64,000 bases of DNA from Patella vulgata (taxonomy: Eukaryota; Mollusca; Gastropoda; Patellidae): the NCBI RefSeq assembly GCF_932274485.2, contig NC_065884.2:59210546-59274545 (forward strand), given 5' to 3'. The notes under the pieces were generated by a model, which did no database searches, was not told where the DNA came from, and saw only the letters and a program-made list of their open reading frames with translations. Shown here piece by piece: positions 35,306-46,900 of this stretch (positions are counted from its first letter, which is position 1; each line of letters opens with the position of its first letter). Position numbers and translations under genes: made by a program.

Positions 35306-36154
35306 TTTCCAGGTGCTAATAGGTTAATATGTTCTAATGTCCATATTAAATCTAGCCATTGTTCACTGTATTTAGTTTTATTTGTTTGTTTTAGTCATCT
35401 GGTCAACATGTTACCATGAATAAAATTAGTTTTATTTAATCATCTGCCATCTTGTGTTTCTGCTTATTGATTATTATATAAACCATTTCTGCCGACGACA
35501 TCAGCACATTCGTGGTTGGGTCAAACATAGTTCATGACAATTCCGAATCTAATTTGTTTCCTCCCTCAATGTATAATTAGAGATATAGTTTTTATAACGT
35601 ATAATTTACAATGTAATTGGATTTTGTCATATGATTGTTGGGATATTTCTATGTGTGGTGTTTTGACTTCAAAATGCAGACTTCAAGCAAGTAGAGATGT
35701 ATTTAGGTATTGGAAAATGTGTCGTCACCCAATTACTAGATAGTAGATTAATTAATCTAAATAATGCTACTTTTGGAGTTCTTAATGCTTGTGAAAGCAT
35801 AATATTTTTCTTCAGAGATAAGTTCTCATTAGAATGCCCTTGATGCCTTGACCTAACCAAAATGTATCAGAGCTGCTTGTAAACTCATTTATTCGCTTAA
35901 AGTCCCTATACGCCCTTGGCATTTGTCGCAAAAATATCAAATTTTGGACTGAATCCATCTTAATATATACTCAGATTGATTATTTAACATTTAATTAAGA
36001 AAACAAAATCAAAATATAAACGATAGATAATCTTCTGGCTTTGATTCAATCAGATTGAAACTAGGTCCACCAGTTTTTTTCGTGACCAATAAAAGTTGGT
36101 GGTGTCTTGTTAATAGCGAGCACTATAGATCAATTAAATTTAAATTTCATTTCC

Positions 36155-36250
36155 ACATATCTTTGTAAATACTAAATAGAATTGAACCATTATTGGACTG
36201 ATATTGATATTAAAGATTCATTGTTCACAATATTGTAGTTTGTAAGTGAT
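36155..36250. repeat. Dispersed repeat, also at 38686-38775
   Basis: Shared stretch ATCTTTGTAAATACTAAATA, GAATTGAA, GACTGATATT and CACAATATTGTAGTTTG; about 80 % alike by eye. Part of a larger old AT-rich element whose ends I cannot place. Confidence 0.55.
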
Positions 36251-36671
36251 TCCTATTGCTTAAAATGGTGCATCAGAATTTTAAGTCATCCTATTCACAC
36301 TCTTTATTTAAAGGAGCTAAATCTTCAATGTCGAAAACTTTAGATGACATTGAGTTAGAGACTTAGCTACTTTTAAATAGTTGTTTGTATTGAGAAAGCT
36401 GACATCTAAAACTAGTCCATGTGTCACTGCTGCTATGTCTGAAACTTTCAAGTTTGTGCGTCTGCTATGACAGGCACTTGTACAAGAACATATAGTGACA
36501 CCACTTTTCATCTATTTAAGAATTTCCAAAAGCAAATCTTGCTTGTCTAGACAAGGTATTTGAGCTAAATATAAACAATCTTATCTAAATTCATAAATTT
36601 ATCATTACATGACACTTAGATAATCGTTTGATATCATCTACTTGACTTTAGAAAATCAAATGATTTGTATC

Positions 36672-37015
36672 ACCTCTCTTACAGTGAGTGAGTAATGCAC
36701 TGGCTTGCTAACCAAGGGGTCCCGGGTTCGATCCCAGTGTTGGTCAAGCAAGTTCCTCAGGATTTTGCAGCGTGGTTTCACCTTGTCAGTGGTGCATGAC
36801 AAAGGGACAAAAAATGGTGCTAAGTCATGTGGATGGGACAAAAACTCAAGGTCCTGTGTACACATAAAAGAACCATGGAATTTGATATAAGAGTAGGCCG
36901 TAGCACTGCTGTCCAGTCAAAATTGTATGGAGTATGCCCGTCTTCATTAGTCCGATTGGTGTAGAACAGTAGGACCTTAACACCCCCCCCTCCCATTTCA
37001 TTTCCCTTACAACTT
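36672..37015 (+). mobile_element. SINE-B copy, nearly full length
   Basis: Head with CTAACCAAGGGGTCCCGGGT and B box GGGTTCGATCCC, body TTTCACCTTGTCAGTGGTGC, end ACCTTAACACCCC and TTTCATTTCC. The tRNA-like B box is perfect, but the rest does not fold as a tRNA. Confidence 0.88.
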
Positions 37016-37055
37016 ATGATTACCTCCCTTTATATTCTTTTTAGTGAATGGAAAA

Positions 37056-37262
37056 TTGGAGAGAGAGAGAGAAAAAAAATGAGGTTTAACGTCTGACACA
37101 AACTAGGTCATTTCGGGACTAAAACATGGTTCATTTTTATTTCACTAATTCGCTTGTGTGTTGGGGTCTTTAGCAGTGGGATGAAACCAAAGAATCCGGA
37201 GAAAACACACGCGGTTGGACAGGCAACCCAAATCCTTGAAATAAATGAAATGGGGTTTAACG
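37056..37262 (-). mobile_element. SINE-A copy followed by a SINE-B tail
   Basis: SINE-A in minus orientation at 37056-37228 without its head, directly followed by ATAAATGAAATGGGGTTTAA, a minus SINE-B tail at 37233-37262. Confidence 0.75.
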
Positions 37263-38960
37263 TGTGAAATAAAGACGTTTATTCCATATATATGGGATGG
37301 AAATTAACTCAAGGTTATCGAAGACCTGCAGAAATTAGGGGGTAGAGCGAGTTGGATCAGAGCTCATTCAGAAATCCTAGCAGCCATTATTAATATTATT
37401 GAGAACAAGGAACCTGCAAAGCCATTACAGCTTAGCAATAAAGTTGTAAAACTATTTTATCCTGTAGTCTTGTTACGATCACGAAGAAATAAACACAACA
37501 AGAAAGAAGTCCTATAGTAGTACACCCCTCCTGTCGAAACTCGAAAGAGTAGACATAATATATTCTACCCAGATGGAAATTGCAATAGTTTGACAATTGC
37601 TAAACAATTAAAGTTCTGGGTTCACCAAGGATTATTAGTTGGTGATCTCCCACTTTCTCATTGGTGGAAATCTGTTTTGCAAAACATCACTGCACCTCAT
37701 ACATAACCAATGTGAAGTCAGTGATGGCATGTCAATCAAAAAAACACAACACACTTTATATGGACATACAATCACTGGCATGTCAGTCAATGTCTTCCCC
37801 AACGCTAGCGTACCTACATTATGATGTTTATATCAGGGTTTACCTATACTACAATTGGTTTATACAAAATGAAAAATGTAGAGGCAGATCCAGGTGGGGG
37901 ACCTTATGGGCATGGGTATAAACATTTCACTTACTACATTTATTGTTTCCATACAACATGTAATAAAATTTGGGCTTTTTGTTGATGCGGGGAGGAGGTT
38001 GGCAAGCTTTCTACCACTGAGTGTGGGCTTTATGATCGTTTGCGAGGGGGTGAGGAACCCCCTAACAAAATATTCTGCATCTGTCTACTGTAAACATGGC
38101 AGCCTCCAAGACAATTTCTGTCTTAAACCATACATTTGGAATTTGATTAATCAACCTGATAATTTGGTGGCTATGTATTGTCAATCAGTAGCACACCATA
38201 TATAGACAACGAAATGCTTGTAACAATCTGACAGGCTGTATATAATTTACTGAAGCCCTATTATTATTTATTGATGAATGAAAATTTCTGACAAGTGTAA
38301 ACTGGCTGTAAGGATGTCTGGATGATTATGAAACATGTCGAAATTTATTTTTTGAAAGGGGAAAAGGGGGGAGGGGGGGAATGTGATGAAGACGGATATG
38401 TCATCAAAGACATAGATGGGATGAAATTAACACCAACACACCATTGCTTTCATTCTTTACTATTATTATAACTGTTTAAAGTCTCTGTGTCATTTGTATT
38501 TTCAGAAAATATCACATTTTTCACGGCTTAATCCTCGCTAAAGTGTAATATTTATTCAAGAAATAAAAATGTCAACGGTAGTTCATCTCCCGGCTTGAAT
38601 TTAATCGTATTAAAACGAGGCCCATCCAAAGATTTATATTGAATGCAGTAGATGACGAATGTTGACAAATTTTCAATTCATCACATCTTTGTAAATAATA
38701 AATAGAATTGAATCTTTTTTTGACTGATATTCCCTTTTAGATATTCATATTTCACAATTTTGTAATTTGCAAGGGTTTCTTCAATCCATCAAATGACATT
38801 CAGAGACTTTAAACTTTAACTTCAATATAATTTTTTTTCTATAACAAAAAGGTAGATATAAATCAAAGCAAATATATAGTATCTATAATAAACTTAACCT
38901 ATGAAATAAATCTCTAGGGCTAGATAAGAGATATTAATCAGGGATATATATAATATCTAT

Positions 38961-39094
38961 GTTTCAACCACAGGCACTTGAAGGGATTAAAATAAAACTC
39001 CTTACTACTGCTTGACTATATATACTACAATGTTTATTGTCAAGCAGTAGTAAGAAGTTTTATTTTAATCCCTTCAAGTGCCCGTGGTTGAAAC
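38961..39094. repeat. Foldback: 56-bp arms, 22-nt loop
   Basis: Left arm 38961-39016 and right arm 39039-39094 are inverted repeats with 54 of 56 positions paired; loop 39017-39038. The two differences are transitions, which become G-U pairs if the minus strand is transcribed. It could be a foldback transposable element or a hairpin RNA locus; there is no evidence of expression. Confidence 0.9.
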
Positions 39095-39181
39095 ATCCTA
39101 AATAATTCTTAGGGTACAAGTATCACAGAGGCTTGTTCTGTTACTGAAAGATAATATTGTTAATAAATACAAAATTCATAT

Positions 39182-39360
39182 TAACCCTTTAGGACTTGGT
39201 ACATGTAGATATGAATTTGAGCAAACTGATGTATTTTACATTGTGTTATGTAACTCATTTTTGACACTACTTTCTTTTTATACAATATTTTGTATACAGA
39301 TTTTATACAGATTTGTGTCCCCAGACTGCATGAGTCACAGAACAAGTTCACAGCCATAAA
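39182..39360. repeat. Dispersed repeat family (CCCTTTAG.ACTTGGTAC), copy 2
   Basis: Starts ACCCTTTAGGACTTGGTACA and contains GTTCACAGCC; a diverged relative of 34995-35305 and 58715-58925. Confidence 0.55.
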
Positions 39361-39588
39361 CAAAACACAAAAACATTATATGGAACAAAATTACTATTTC
39401 AGTTAAAGCTACATTTTGTTGAGGGTTCTCTCACCGTTATCAAGCAAATTTGAGTAGAGTTTTAGCCCTCTGAATTGAATGTTGTCGTTGGTGGGCTTGG
39501 CTCCTGTTTGCTCAATACACTTTATTTATTAATTTTTAGTGTTTTCCAAAATTCTATCCGGATTATCACCCTTATTATTGTCAAAAGG

Positions 39589-39693
39589 ACTATCCCGATT
39601 TGAACAGAGTCTCAAAAATAAAAGTCCGAGTATGTATGAAATTTAAGCACCAAAATATAGAGGAATGTAATATTTACCTTGTCTCAAATGTAG
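39589..39693 (-). repeat. Dispersed repeat, inverted copy of 4362-4478
   Basis: ATTTGAACAGAGTCTCAAAA through TAGAGGAATGTAATATTTAC is the reverse complement of the stretch in the NWD-like intron. Confidence 0.75.
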
Positions 39694-40559
39694 CCAGTAT
39701 TGTTTTATAGTTAAATATGTATTATAGAAATTATTGTTAAGCGTCTACTGTGTGAATTCTAGAAATTGAAGCAGGTAAAGGTGAATATTTTCCTGAGATA
39801 CGTCTTTGCTGTATAAAATTGCAAATAACTAGCTTTCACTCTTTATTTCTGCACTAAATGTTGAGCTTGATACATATTGTTTTAATGGGTACACATACAC
39901 TTTGTACAGAAATATTTAAGAAAAGCTTCAGAAATACGACATTTTACATACAACATTTTGACGTGACGGTTTTATTAGAGATTTTGATTCTTAACCTCTG
40001 TGTATTTTTTGGCTCTCCTGGACAATTTCGCAAAATCCAGATACGACCTTTTGACTCCCCACCGACGTAATGTTTTTGTGTTTATTATGTCTATCAATTG
40101 CAAAATGCAGCTCAAAGAAGATAGTTCCCAGCTATTCACATGACTTATGCAGTTTCGGGTGTAGGCCAAGTGCTAGAGGGATAATAACATTCAATAATTC
40201 ATTAAATCAATCACAATTTCTTATAAAAACATTTCTAATATGATAAGTATATGAATAAAAATATAGATTAATATTGTAATATATTCTATAAATTCTTATT
40301 ATGCATAGTTATATCTATAGGCAGTGGATATGTTTACAAGCTATGGGGCCATCGAAAAATGAATAACCCATCTACCCACCTGCCCATCAGAGCTGATGGA
40401 GTAAGAAAATGTAGGAAACTTCCGTTCATTATTCAGTAATAACTGACATTTTATTTATCATTTTCTATCTGCGGTGTCGTTCAACCCACCCACCCAGTTC
40501 TGCAGGTTATTCATTTGGACGCAAGTGTTGAATTTTTGCGATGGTCCTTTAGGAAGAAA

Positions 40560-40770
40560 TATTTATTCACAAAGGAGAATTTTTCAAGAATATTATAAAT
40601 ATGTACTGGTAACTGTTGAAATCTTGCGACAGCGATCCCTTAGGAAGAAATGTTTGTTCACAAAGCAACATTGTTCCTGAATATTACAAATATGTACCAG
40701 CGATCCCTTAGGAAGAAATGTTTGTTCACAAAGCAACATTGTTCCTGAATATTATAAATATGTACCGGTA
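40560..40770. repeat. Tandem repeat, ~68-bp unit, three copies
   Basis: Two nearly identical units beginning CAGCGATCCCTTAGGAAGAA (about 40630 and 40698) and one older unit before them. Shared GAATATTATAAATATGTAC. Confidence 0.85.
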
Positions 40771-40974
40771 TTAAGATTGGTTTTTAAACAATAAATATAC
40801 AATAAAATAAACTATATCAAAAGCTATAACAATAGATAAATATTGGCCATAATATATAACATGACAGATACATTTATACAATGTTAAGATGTCTTATATT
40901 CAAGTAAGTTTAAAAACACTGGTGGAAGCAGACGTTAAGCAATACAAGATGATTTGAATAAGCGAGCAGAATAA

Positions 40975-41435
40975 ATGAAATGAAATGGGGTTAGCGTTCT
41001 ACTGTTCTGCTCCAACTGGGCTAATGAAGATGGGCATACGCCATACCAGTGATGGGATTTTGCCCGTAAATTCTGGACATGTCCGACGCTATTTTCCAAA
41101 CGTCCTAAATTGTCCGACCAGGAATAAGCCCAATCAGACATCAAGACATGGTAAATAATATTCAAAATTCCAAAATTAATATAGTGTACTGAGTGTGCTA
41201 TGGGGGAAATTTTGCCCGGACAGCGGAACTATGACCTACTCTTATATTGAATTCCAACTGCCAAGGGATCTTTTATGTACATTAGACCTTTTTTAAGCCT
41301 ATCCGAACGACTATCCATTATTCCTTGCCAGGCCAGAGCTGCACCACTGAAAAAGTGAATCCACCCTAAAAAATCCTGATGAACCTTCTCGGCCAACACA
41401 GGGATTGAACACATCTTACTCAATGAGCCACCATG
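40975..41435 (-). mobile_element. SINE-B copy split by a ~115-bp insert
   Basis: Minus SINE-B: tail and GCTCCAACTGGGCTAATGAA to about 41050, then an unrelated block (about 41052-41165), then GTGTGCTATGGGGGAAATTT and the rest to the reversed head near 41435. I see no clear target duplication around the block. Confidence 0.8.
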
Positions 41436-42238
41436 GCAGAATAAGTGAACCCAGTTTAATTGTTTTGACAGCCACTGTCAGAGGTTATCATATATTATGC
41501 AGTATGCACATATATATTCTACTTGAACCCACAAATTCTCATGAGCCTATCAGAATGTGAATGCACTTATCTATCATTACACATTTCTATAGCACACAAT
41601 AAATAAATATCTAGCTGAATACGACAATTTTAAGCTGCTTCTTTCAAACAACTCAGTTTAGAAAAACAATGTTCTCGAAAACAAGGAGGAAGCTGAGGGT
41701 TTTTAGTGGGTTCATTTTCAATCAAAGAGCTTAACAATCGTCAGCATTTTTAAACTAGCTTAACTTTAGCATCTGAATTGCATTTTAGTTACCTAAAAAA
41801 TATACTTTAAGCAAATAGACCACAGTACAGCAACATTGTACTAGATCCTCACCAGAGGATAAAATACATCAATATCAAAAATATACAATGGAAGAATGGC
41901 TGATCCACAAAAGGAGGAGAATCTGTGTATCAGGCAGGTATAATGTATCTGCACTGCATTGTTATGCAACCTGAATACAAATTCAACAAATAAATCAGAA
42001 CATCAAAGAATATAACAAATTCAATATGATATAAAAAAGAGGGTTGCCCTACAATAAAAAAATTACGACCATAGCAGCTAAGTCATCCGCACAGACCACA
42101 AAGGTTGTTGCATATTTATTCTTTTGTGGGTACATGTAATGGGAACATTGACAAGACTCTAAAACCTGATCAAGAATAACAACCCATTATTTTTAGAAAT
42201 GATCAAATTCTGATTGGCTTCTTGTTCTTCCTGTGTAT

Positions 42239-42410
42239 GGAGGGGTTGGGTGGCCGAATGGTCAACGTGTGTGCGTTGCATCATAAGATCTGTCATTGAC
42301 TAAAGTGTCATGGTTTTGATTCCCCGCTTGTACATGACAAGGAGTAGGATCATATGTCCAACCTCATGGGATTTCTCCGGGTCACCCGGTTTCCTCCCAC
42401 TACAGTACCC
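42239..42410 (+). mobile_element. SINE-A 5' part
   Basis: GGGTTGGGTGGCCGAATGGT head, B-box region GGTTTTGATTCCCC, body to GGTTTCCTCCCACTAC, then the copy stops; 3' half missing. Confidence 0.85.
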
Positions 42411-42747
42411 ACAAAATTTTTCAAATTAATTCTGGACAGTAATGATTGGAAATCATTGAAAATCAACAGAAATCAACAGGCCTCTTTGTCTCATGCACAC
42501 AAACACTGTGTATAAACAGAAAGTCAATTGGATAATAACTGTAGCCGTTGGGGCATTCACAGCAATTAGACAGACAGAGAGCAGACAAAATATGACCACA
42601 TTTCAGTTCAGAAGTTGTAAAGGTTAAGTAATAGTGTATATACAGCACCTGAATTCCAACAATAACCAATGTGTGGTTTAATGGCACTATAACATTGTAT
42701 ATAGAGGAATAAACTACATACCATACATAACATAACAAATAAACAAA

Positions 42748-43155
42748 ACATTATTGGATATCATTAGTACCCTATATGAACATCATTAAAGTATATTATT
42801 AATATCCCAATAAAACCCAAAATTAAGCCATTATAAATTTTTTTGAAAAATTAGCTATCTACTCAGATTTATGTGAAAATAAATACTATACTTAACATAA
42901 CAAAAAAAAACATTTTTGCATATCATTAGTATCTATATGAACATTATAAAAGTATATTATTAATATCTCAATAAAGCTCAAATTAAGCCATTATAATTTT
43001 TTTTGCAAAAATTAGCTATCCACTCAGATTTATGTGAAAATAAATACTATACTTAACATAAAAAACATTATTAGTACTGTATATGAATATTATTACCGTA
43101 TTATTAAAATATCTCAATAAAACTCATATTAAGCCATTATACAGATTTATGTGAA
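42748..43155. repeat. Tandem repeat, ~161-bp unit, about 2.5 copies
   Basis: Units share AGTATATTATTAATATC, AATTAAGCCATTATA and CAGATTTATGTGAAAATAAA. AT-rich, non-coding. The last copy is shortened internally. Confidence 0.85.
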
Positions 43156-43296
43156 AGAAAAAGGTATTGAATTAGACTGAACTAATATAGCTTTTAGTGA
43201 TGGGACCACAGCAGATCCATTTGATTAATTTTTGTTTTGAAATATTAAACAGATGCTAGTTTGTTGGCTAATTTAATTTTTGTTTTTGGCTTAAAC

Positions 43297-43391
43297 TGTC
43301 GACTGCTGAAAACTAATTGTCGACTGCTGAACACAAACTATCAACTGCTGAACACAAACTGTCGACTGCTGAACAGAAATTGTCCACTGTT
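43297..43391. repeat. 24-bp minisatellite, four units
   Basis: Four units like ACTGTCGACTGCTGAACACA, each with a SalI-type GTCGAC or a variant of it. Confidence 0.85.
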
Positions 43392-43827
43392 GACAATCAA
43401 ATCAGTTTTATCTCAACATTGGTTCTATCTGTGGATCTAAAATTTTAAATGTAGTTAGCTACCCACCTCACATAATAAATGTTCAGTCATTATGTGGTAG
43501 ATAGGAACCAATTTCCAGGTTTTTATTCGATAAAAGAAATCGTAAGTGCATACAAGTCCGCAGGTTTTATTTCGAATAACAACCTTGGAAATAGGTTGCT
43601 ATCAGACATACACATCGACACAAACTATAACCATACACATGGATACAAACTATAACGATTACCACCAATTATAAACTGCTGCTTACCATGTGCATGTAAA
43701 ATTTAAAGAATGTGGTTACTGGAGGTTAATATTATGTCAGTATCAACCCCTGATGAGTTTACAAAAGGTTGATCCGTGAAATAGCCACCTTAAAACATCA
43801 ATAGTTGCCATTGGCGATATAGTCTGG

Positions 43828-43864
43828 ATCTTACACACCTCCAGAGTCTGGAGGTGTGTAAGAT
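43828..43864. other. Perfect hairpin, 18-bp stem, 1-nt loop
   Basis: ATCTTACACACCTCCAGA, one G, then the exact complement. Stem G+C is moderate and no T run follows. It lies about 130 nt past the DRAM-like stop codon on the minus strand, so it would be in that 3' UTR if polyadenylation uses the AATAAA at 43566-43571 (minus). Confidence 0.9.
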
Positions 43865-43994
43865 GAGTTACCTCATAACAATATGACTTGCACTGTATTT
43901 TCAAAAATAGAATAAACAGTATGTTAGCCCGATAGCTAATCCATCTTAGTAGAATTATAAAAATATATTTTTAGCAACCTTCAATATGTTAAAA

Positions 43995-46900
43995 TTACAC
44001 AGATTCATTCATACCAACTTGGTTTTTCTGAATTACTTTTGCTTTTACTCCAATCTGTTTAAATTCTTTGTAAAATGTAGCGAAAAATAGAGACAACGCT
44101 ACAACCATCAACCATTCTGTTATAGTAGCAACTAAATGTTCATCATAACCCTATAAAACATAGTATGCAACTTAATATTCATCTTAACCCTACAAAATAT
44201 ATTATGCAACTTAATGTTGATGATAACCCTATCAAATATAGTATGCAACTTAATGTTGATGATAATCCTATAAAATATAGTATGCAACTTAATGTTGATG
44301 ATAATCCTATAAAATATAGTATGCAACTTAATGTTGATGATAACCCTATAAAATATAGCATGCAACTTAATGTTGATGATAATCCTATAAAATATAGTAT
44401 GCAACTTAATGTTGATGATAACCCTATCAAATATAGTATGCAACTTAATGTTGATGATAACCCTATCAAATATATTATGCAACTTAATGTTGATGATAAC
44501 CCTATCAAATATAGTATGCAACTTAATGTTGATGATAATCCTATAAAATATAGTATGCAACTTAATGTTGATGAAAATCCTATAAAATATAGTATACAAC
44601 TTAATGTTGATGATAACCCTATCAAATATAGTATGCAACTAAATGTTGATAACGCTATCAAATAACCCTATCAAATATAGTATGCAACTTAATGTTGATG
44701 ATTACCCTATCAAATATAGTATGCAACTTAATGTTGACGATAACCCTATCAAATATAGTATACAACTTCATGTTGATGATAACCCTATCAAATATAGTAT
44801 GCAACTTAATGTTGATGATAAGCCTATCAAACATAGTATGCAACTTAATGTTGATAACACTATCAAATATAGTATACAACTTGTCTTTAATCGCTGCCCA
44901 TTAATCATAAATATCAAAGCCTAAGTAAATTCTCGGATCTCCCCTGCCTATGTCTTTTCTCTGTTTTTTATCTCAGAAACTGTTGTAAGTTTAAGTCTCT
45001 CACTTTTTCATCACCATCAAGTTTATTAAAATATACATCAAGCGCTTTCTAATGCCAGGAGGTTAGACAATCTACACATGCAACCATTAGCCCTTAATCA
45101 TCAGACTAACAATTAGTGACACCCTCTCATTTTTATCCATGGGTATTTTCAAGGAATCCAGTATTTTTCTAGTAAGATGGAGTGTCTCTACTTTCCATAT
45201 ATACTTAAAGATACATTATGGGAGATAAGATAAAGAGATGGCAGTTCTCGCTATAATAGTTAAAAACTAGATAGTGTAAAGGTAATTTGCTGAAAATTTC
45301 AGTCAAATTGATCCACTATGAGCCGAGAAGAAAAAAGGGTGAAATTTTTGCATAGTCTCGGTCATCATTACTAAAATCATTAATATAAACAGCATAGTCT
45401 CGATTATCCACTTTATTTGATTTAATTATCAATGGCCGTTAGCGGCATATAGGAATCTAATCCAGCCAACATCGAAGGCTAGCCTTGACATCGAGAGTTT
45501 ATTATGGTCTGGATAAGTTAATTAATGTCTAATTGATAATTTAGATAACATTTCAGGCCTAAAGAAAGACTTGTAATAAGCAGATTTTGCTCTTGCATAA
45601 TGCATGTTTAAATTGACATACTTTTATTGGAAATAACCACCCGCTAAATATTTCTGTGGGAAAGTATCTTTAAACACCTGAGAATAAGAGTCTTGTCCTT
45701 ACATCAGCTATATAATGCTATTCAAACCAATTATACTGGGATATATTGAGATTACATATTTTCATTTTACATAGAAATATTTTACAGGATCCAATAAATG
45801 AATTAGTAATTTCTGAAAAGGGGAGCCATGGTAGCTCAGTGAATACGATGCTGGCTTGTTAACCAGGAGGGGGATCACGTGGCTAAGTGGGTAAGACGCT
45901 GGCTCGCTAGCCTGGAGGTCGGGTGTTCGATCCCTGCATTGGCCGAGAATGTTCATCCAAATTCAGCTATTTCTATATTCTGGTGTCTCTGTTTGCAGAG
46001 AAAATTCATTAGGATTTTCTGGTTTGGTTCCCTCTTGTCAGTGGTGCAGTTTAAAGGACCTGGCAAGGGACAACGTATATTGTTTGGATAGAACGAAAGA
46101 CCGAGGTCCCGTGTGCACACTGACGTGCAAGTAAAAGAACCATTGACAGTTGGAATTGGAAATAAGAGTAGACTGTAGTGCCATGTACCACACCATGGCA
46201 TATACCTGTCTTTATTAGCCCAGTCGGTGCAGAACAGGGGATCACGTGGCTAAGTGGGTAAGAAGCTGGCTCGCTAGCCTGGAGGTCGGGTGTTCGATCC
46301 CTGCATTGGCCGAGAAAGTTCATCACGATTTTCCGGCGTGGTTTCCCCTTGTCTGTGATGCAGGACGGAGGGCCTGACAAAGACAGCTGTCTAGTCGTTC
46401 GGATGGGACGGAAAACCGAGGTCCCGTGTACACATTGGCGTACACGTAAAAGATCCCTTGGCAGTTGGAATTTGATATAAGAGTAGACGGTAGCGCCGCT
46501 GCCCGGGCAAAATTTCCCTCATAGCACACTGTATGGCGTATGTCCGTCTTCATTAGCCCAGTTTAGGAGCAGAACAGTAGGACGTTAAACCTCATTTCAT
46601 TTCGTTAACCAGGAGGTCTAGGGTTAACTTTCAGTTTTACCAGAGAAAGTTCCTCATTAGCCCATTTTATTTAGTCCTTGAAGGAAAACATCCTTAATGT
46701 GCTCCATAAAAATCTGGTGGATTACAAGTATAATCATGTATAAATCAAACTTACCGGATCATCAGGTTTCCATTTTTTAGGGTTTTTATGAAATAAACGC
46801 ATGGATATAGTGGTGAATGTTATCACTGGTGGAAAGATAAGGATTATGACAGTTAAAGGGTGTATAGCTCTGCTAAGTCCATTCTGCATATTTTTCTTTG

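Larger units (their letters stand above)
31763..43994. other. Gene-free interval between FABP and the DRAM-like gene
   Basis: Tail-to-tail interval. It holds both 3' UTRs at its ends and otherwise repeats: SINE-A (34335, 37056, 42239), SINE-B (36672, 40975), minisatellites (33760, 40560, 42748, 43297), a 56-bp-stem foldback (38961), a G-rich tract (about 38357-38380) and dispersed repeats (34995, 36155, 38686, 39182, 39589). I found no open frame resembling a known protein and no RNA gene. Confidence 0.65.

Noticed and set aside
44170-44880. CRISPR array
   Set aside because: The repeats abut with no unique spacers and the genome is animal; it is a minisatellite.
44132-44924. Long open frames on both strands (up to 168 codons) with a 13-residue repeat such as MQLNVDDNPIKYS
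   Set aside because: The 39-bp repeat unit is a multiple of three, so any frame without a stop in one unit stays open throughout. No start context, splice logic or homology supports a protein, and the array is intronic.
46826-46880. Extension of DRAM-like exon 6 upstream (minus strand) to an AG near 46889
   Set aside because: It would be out of phase with the preceding exon, which ends after one base of a codon; the acceptor at 46826-46827 after a pyrimidine-rich tract restores the frame and the family spacing.
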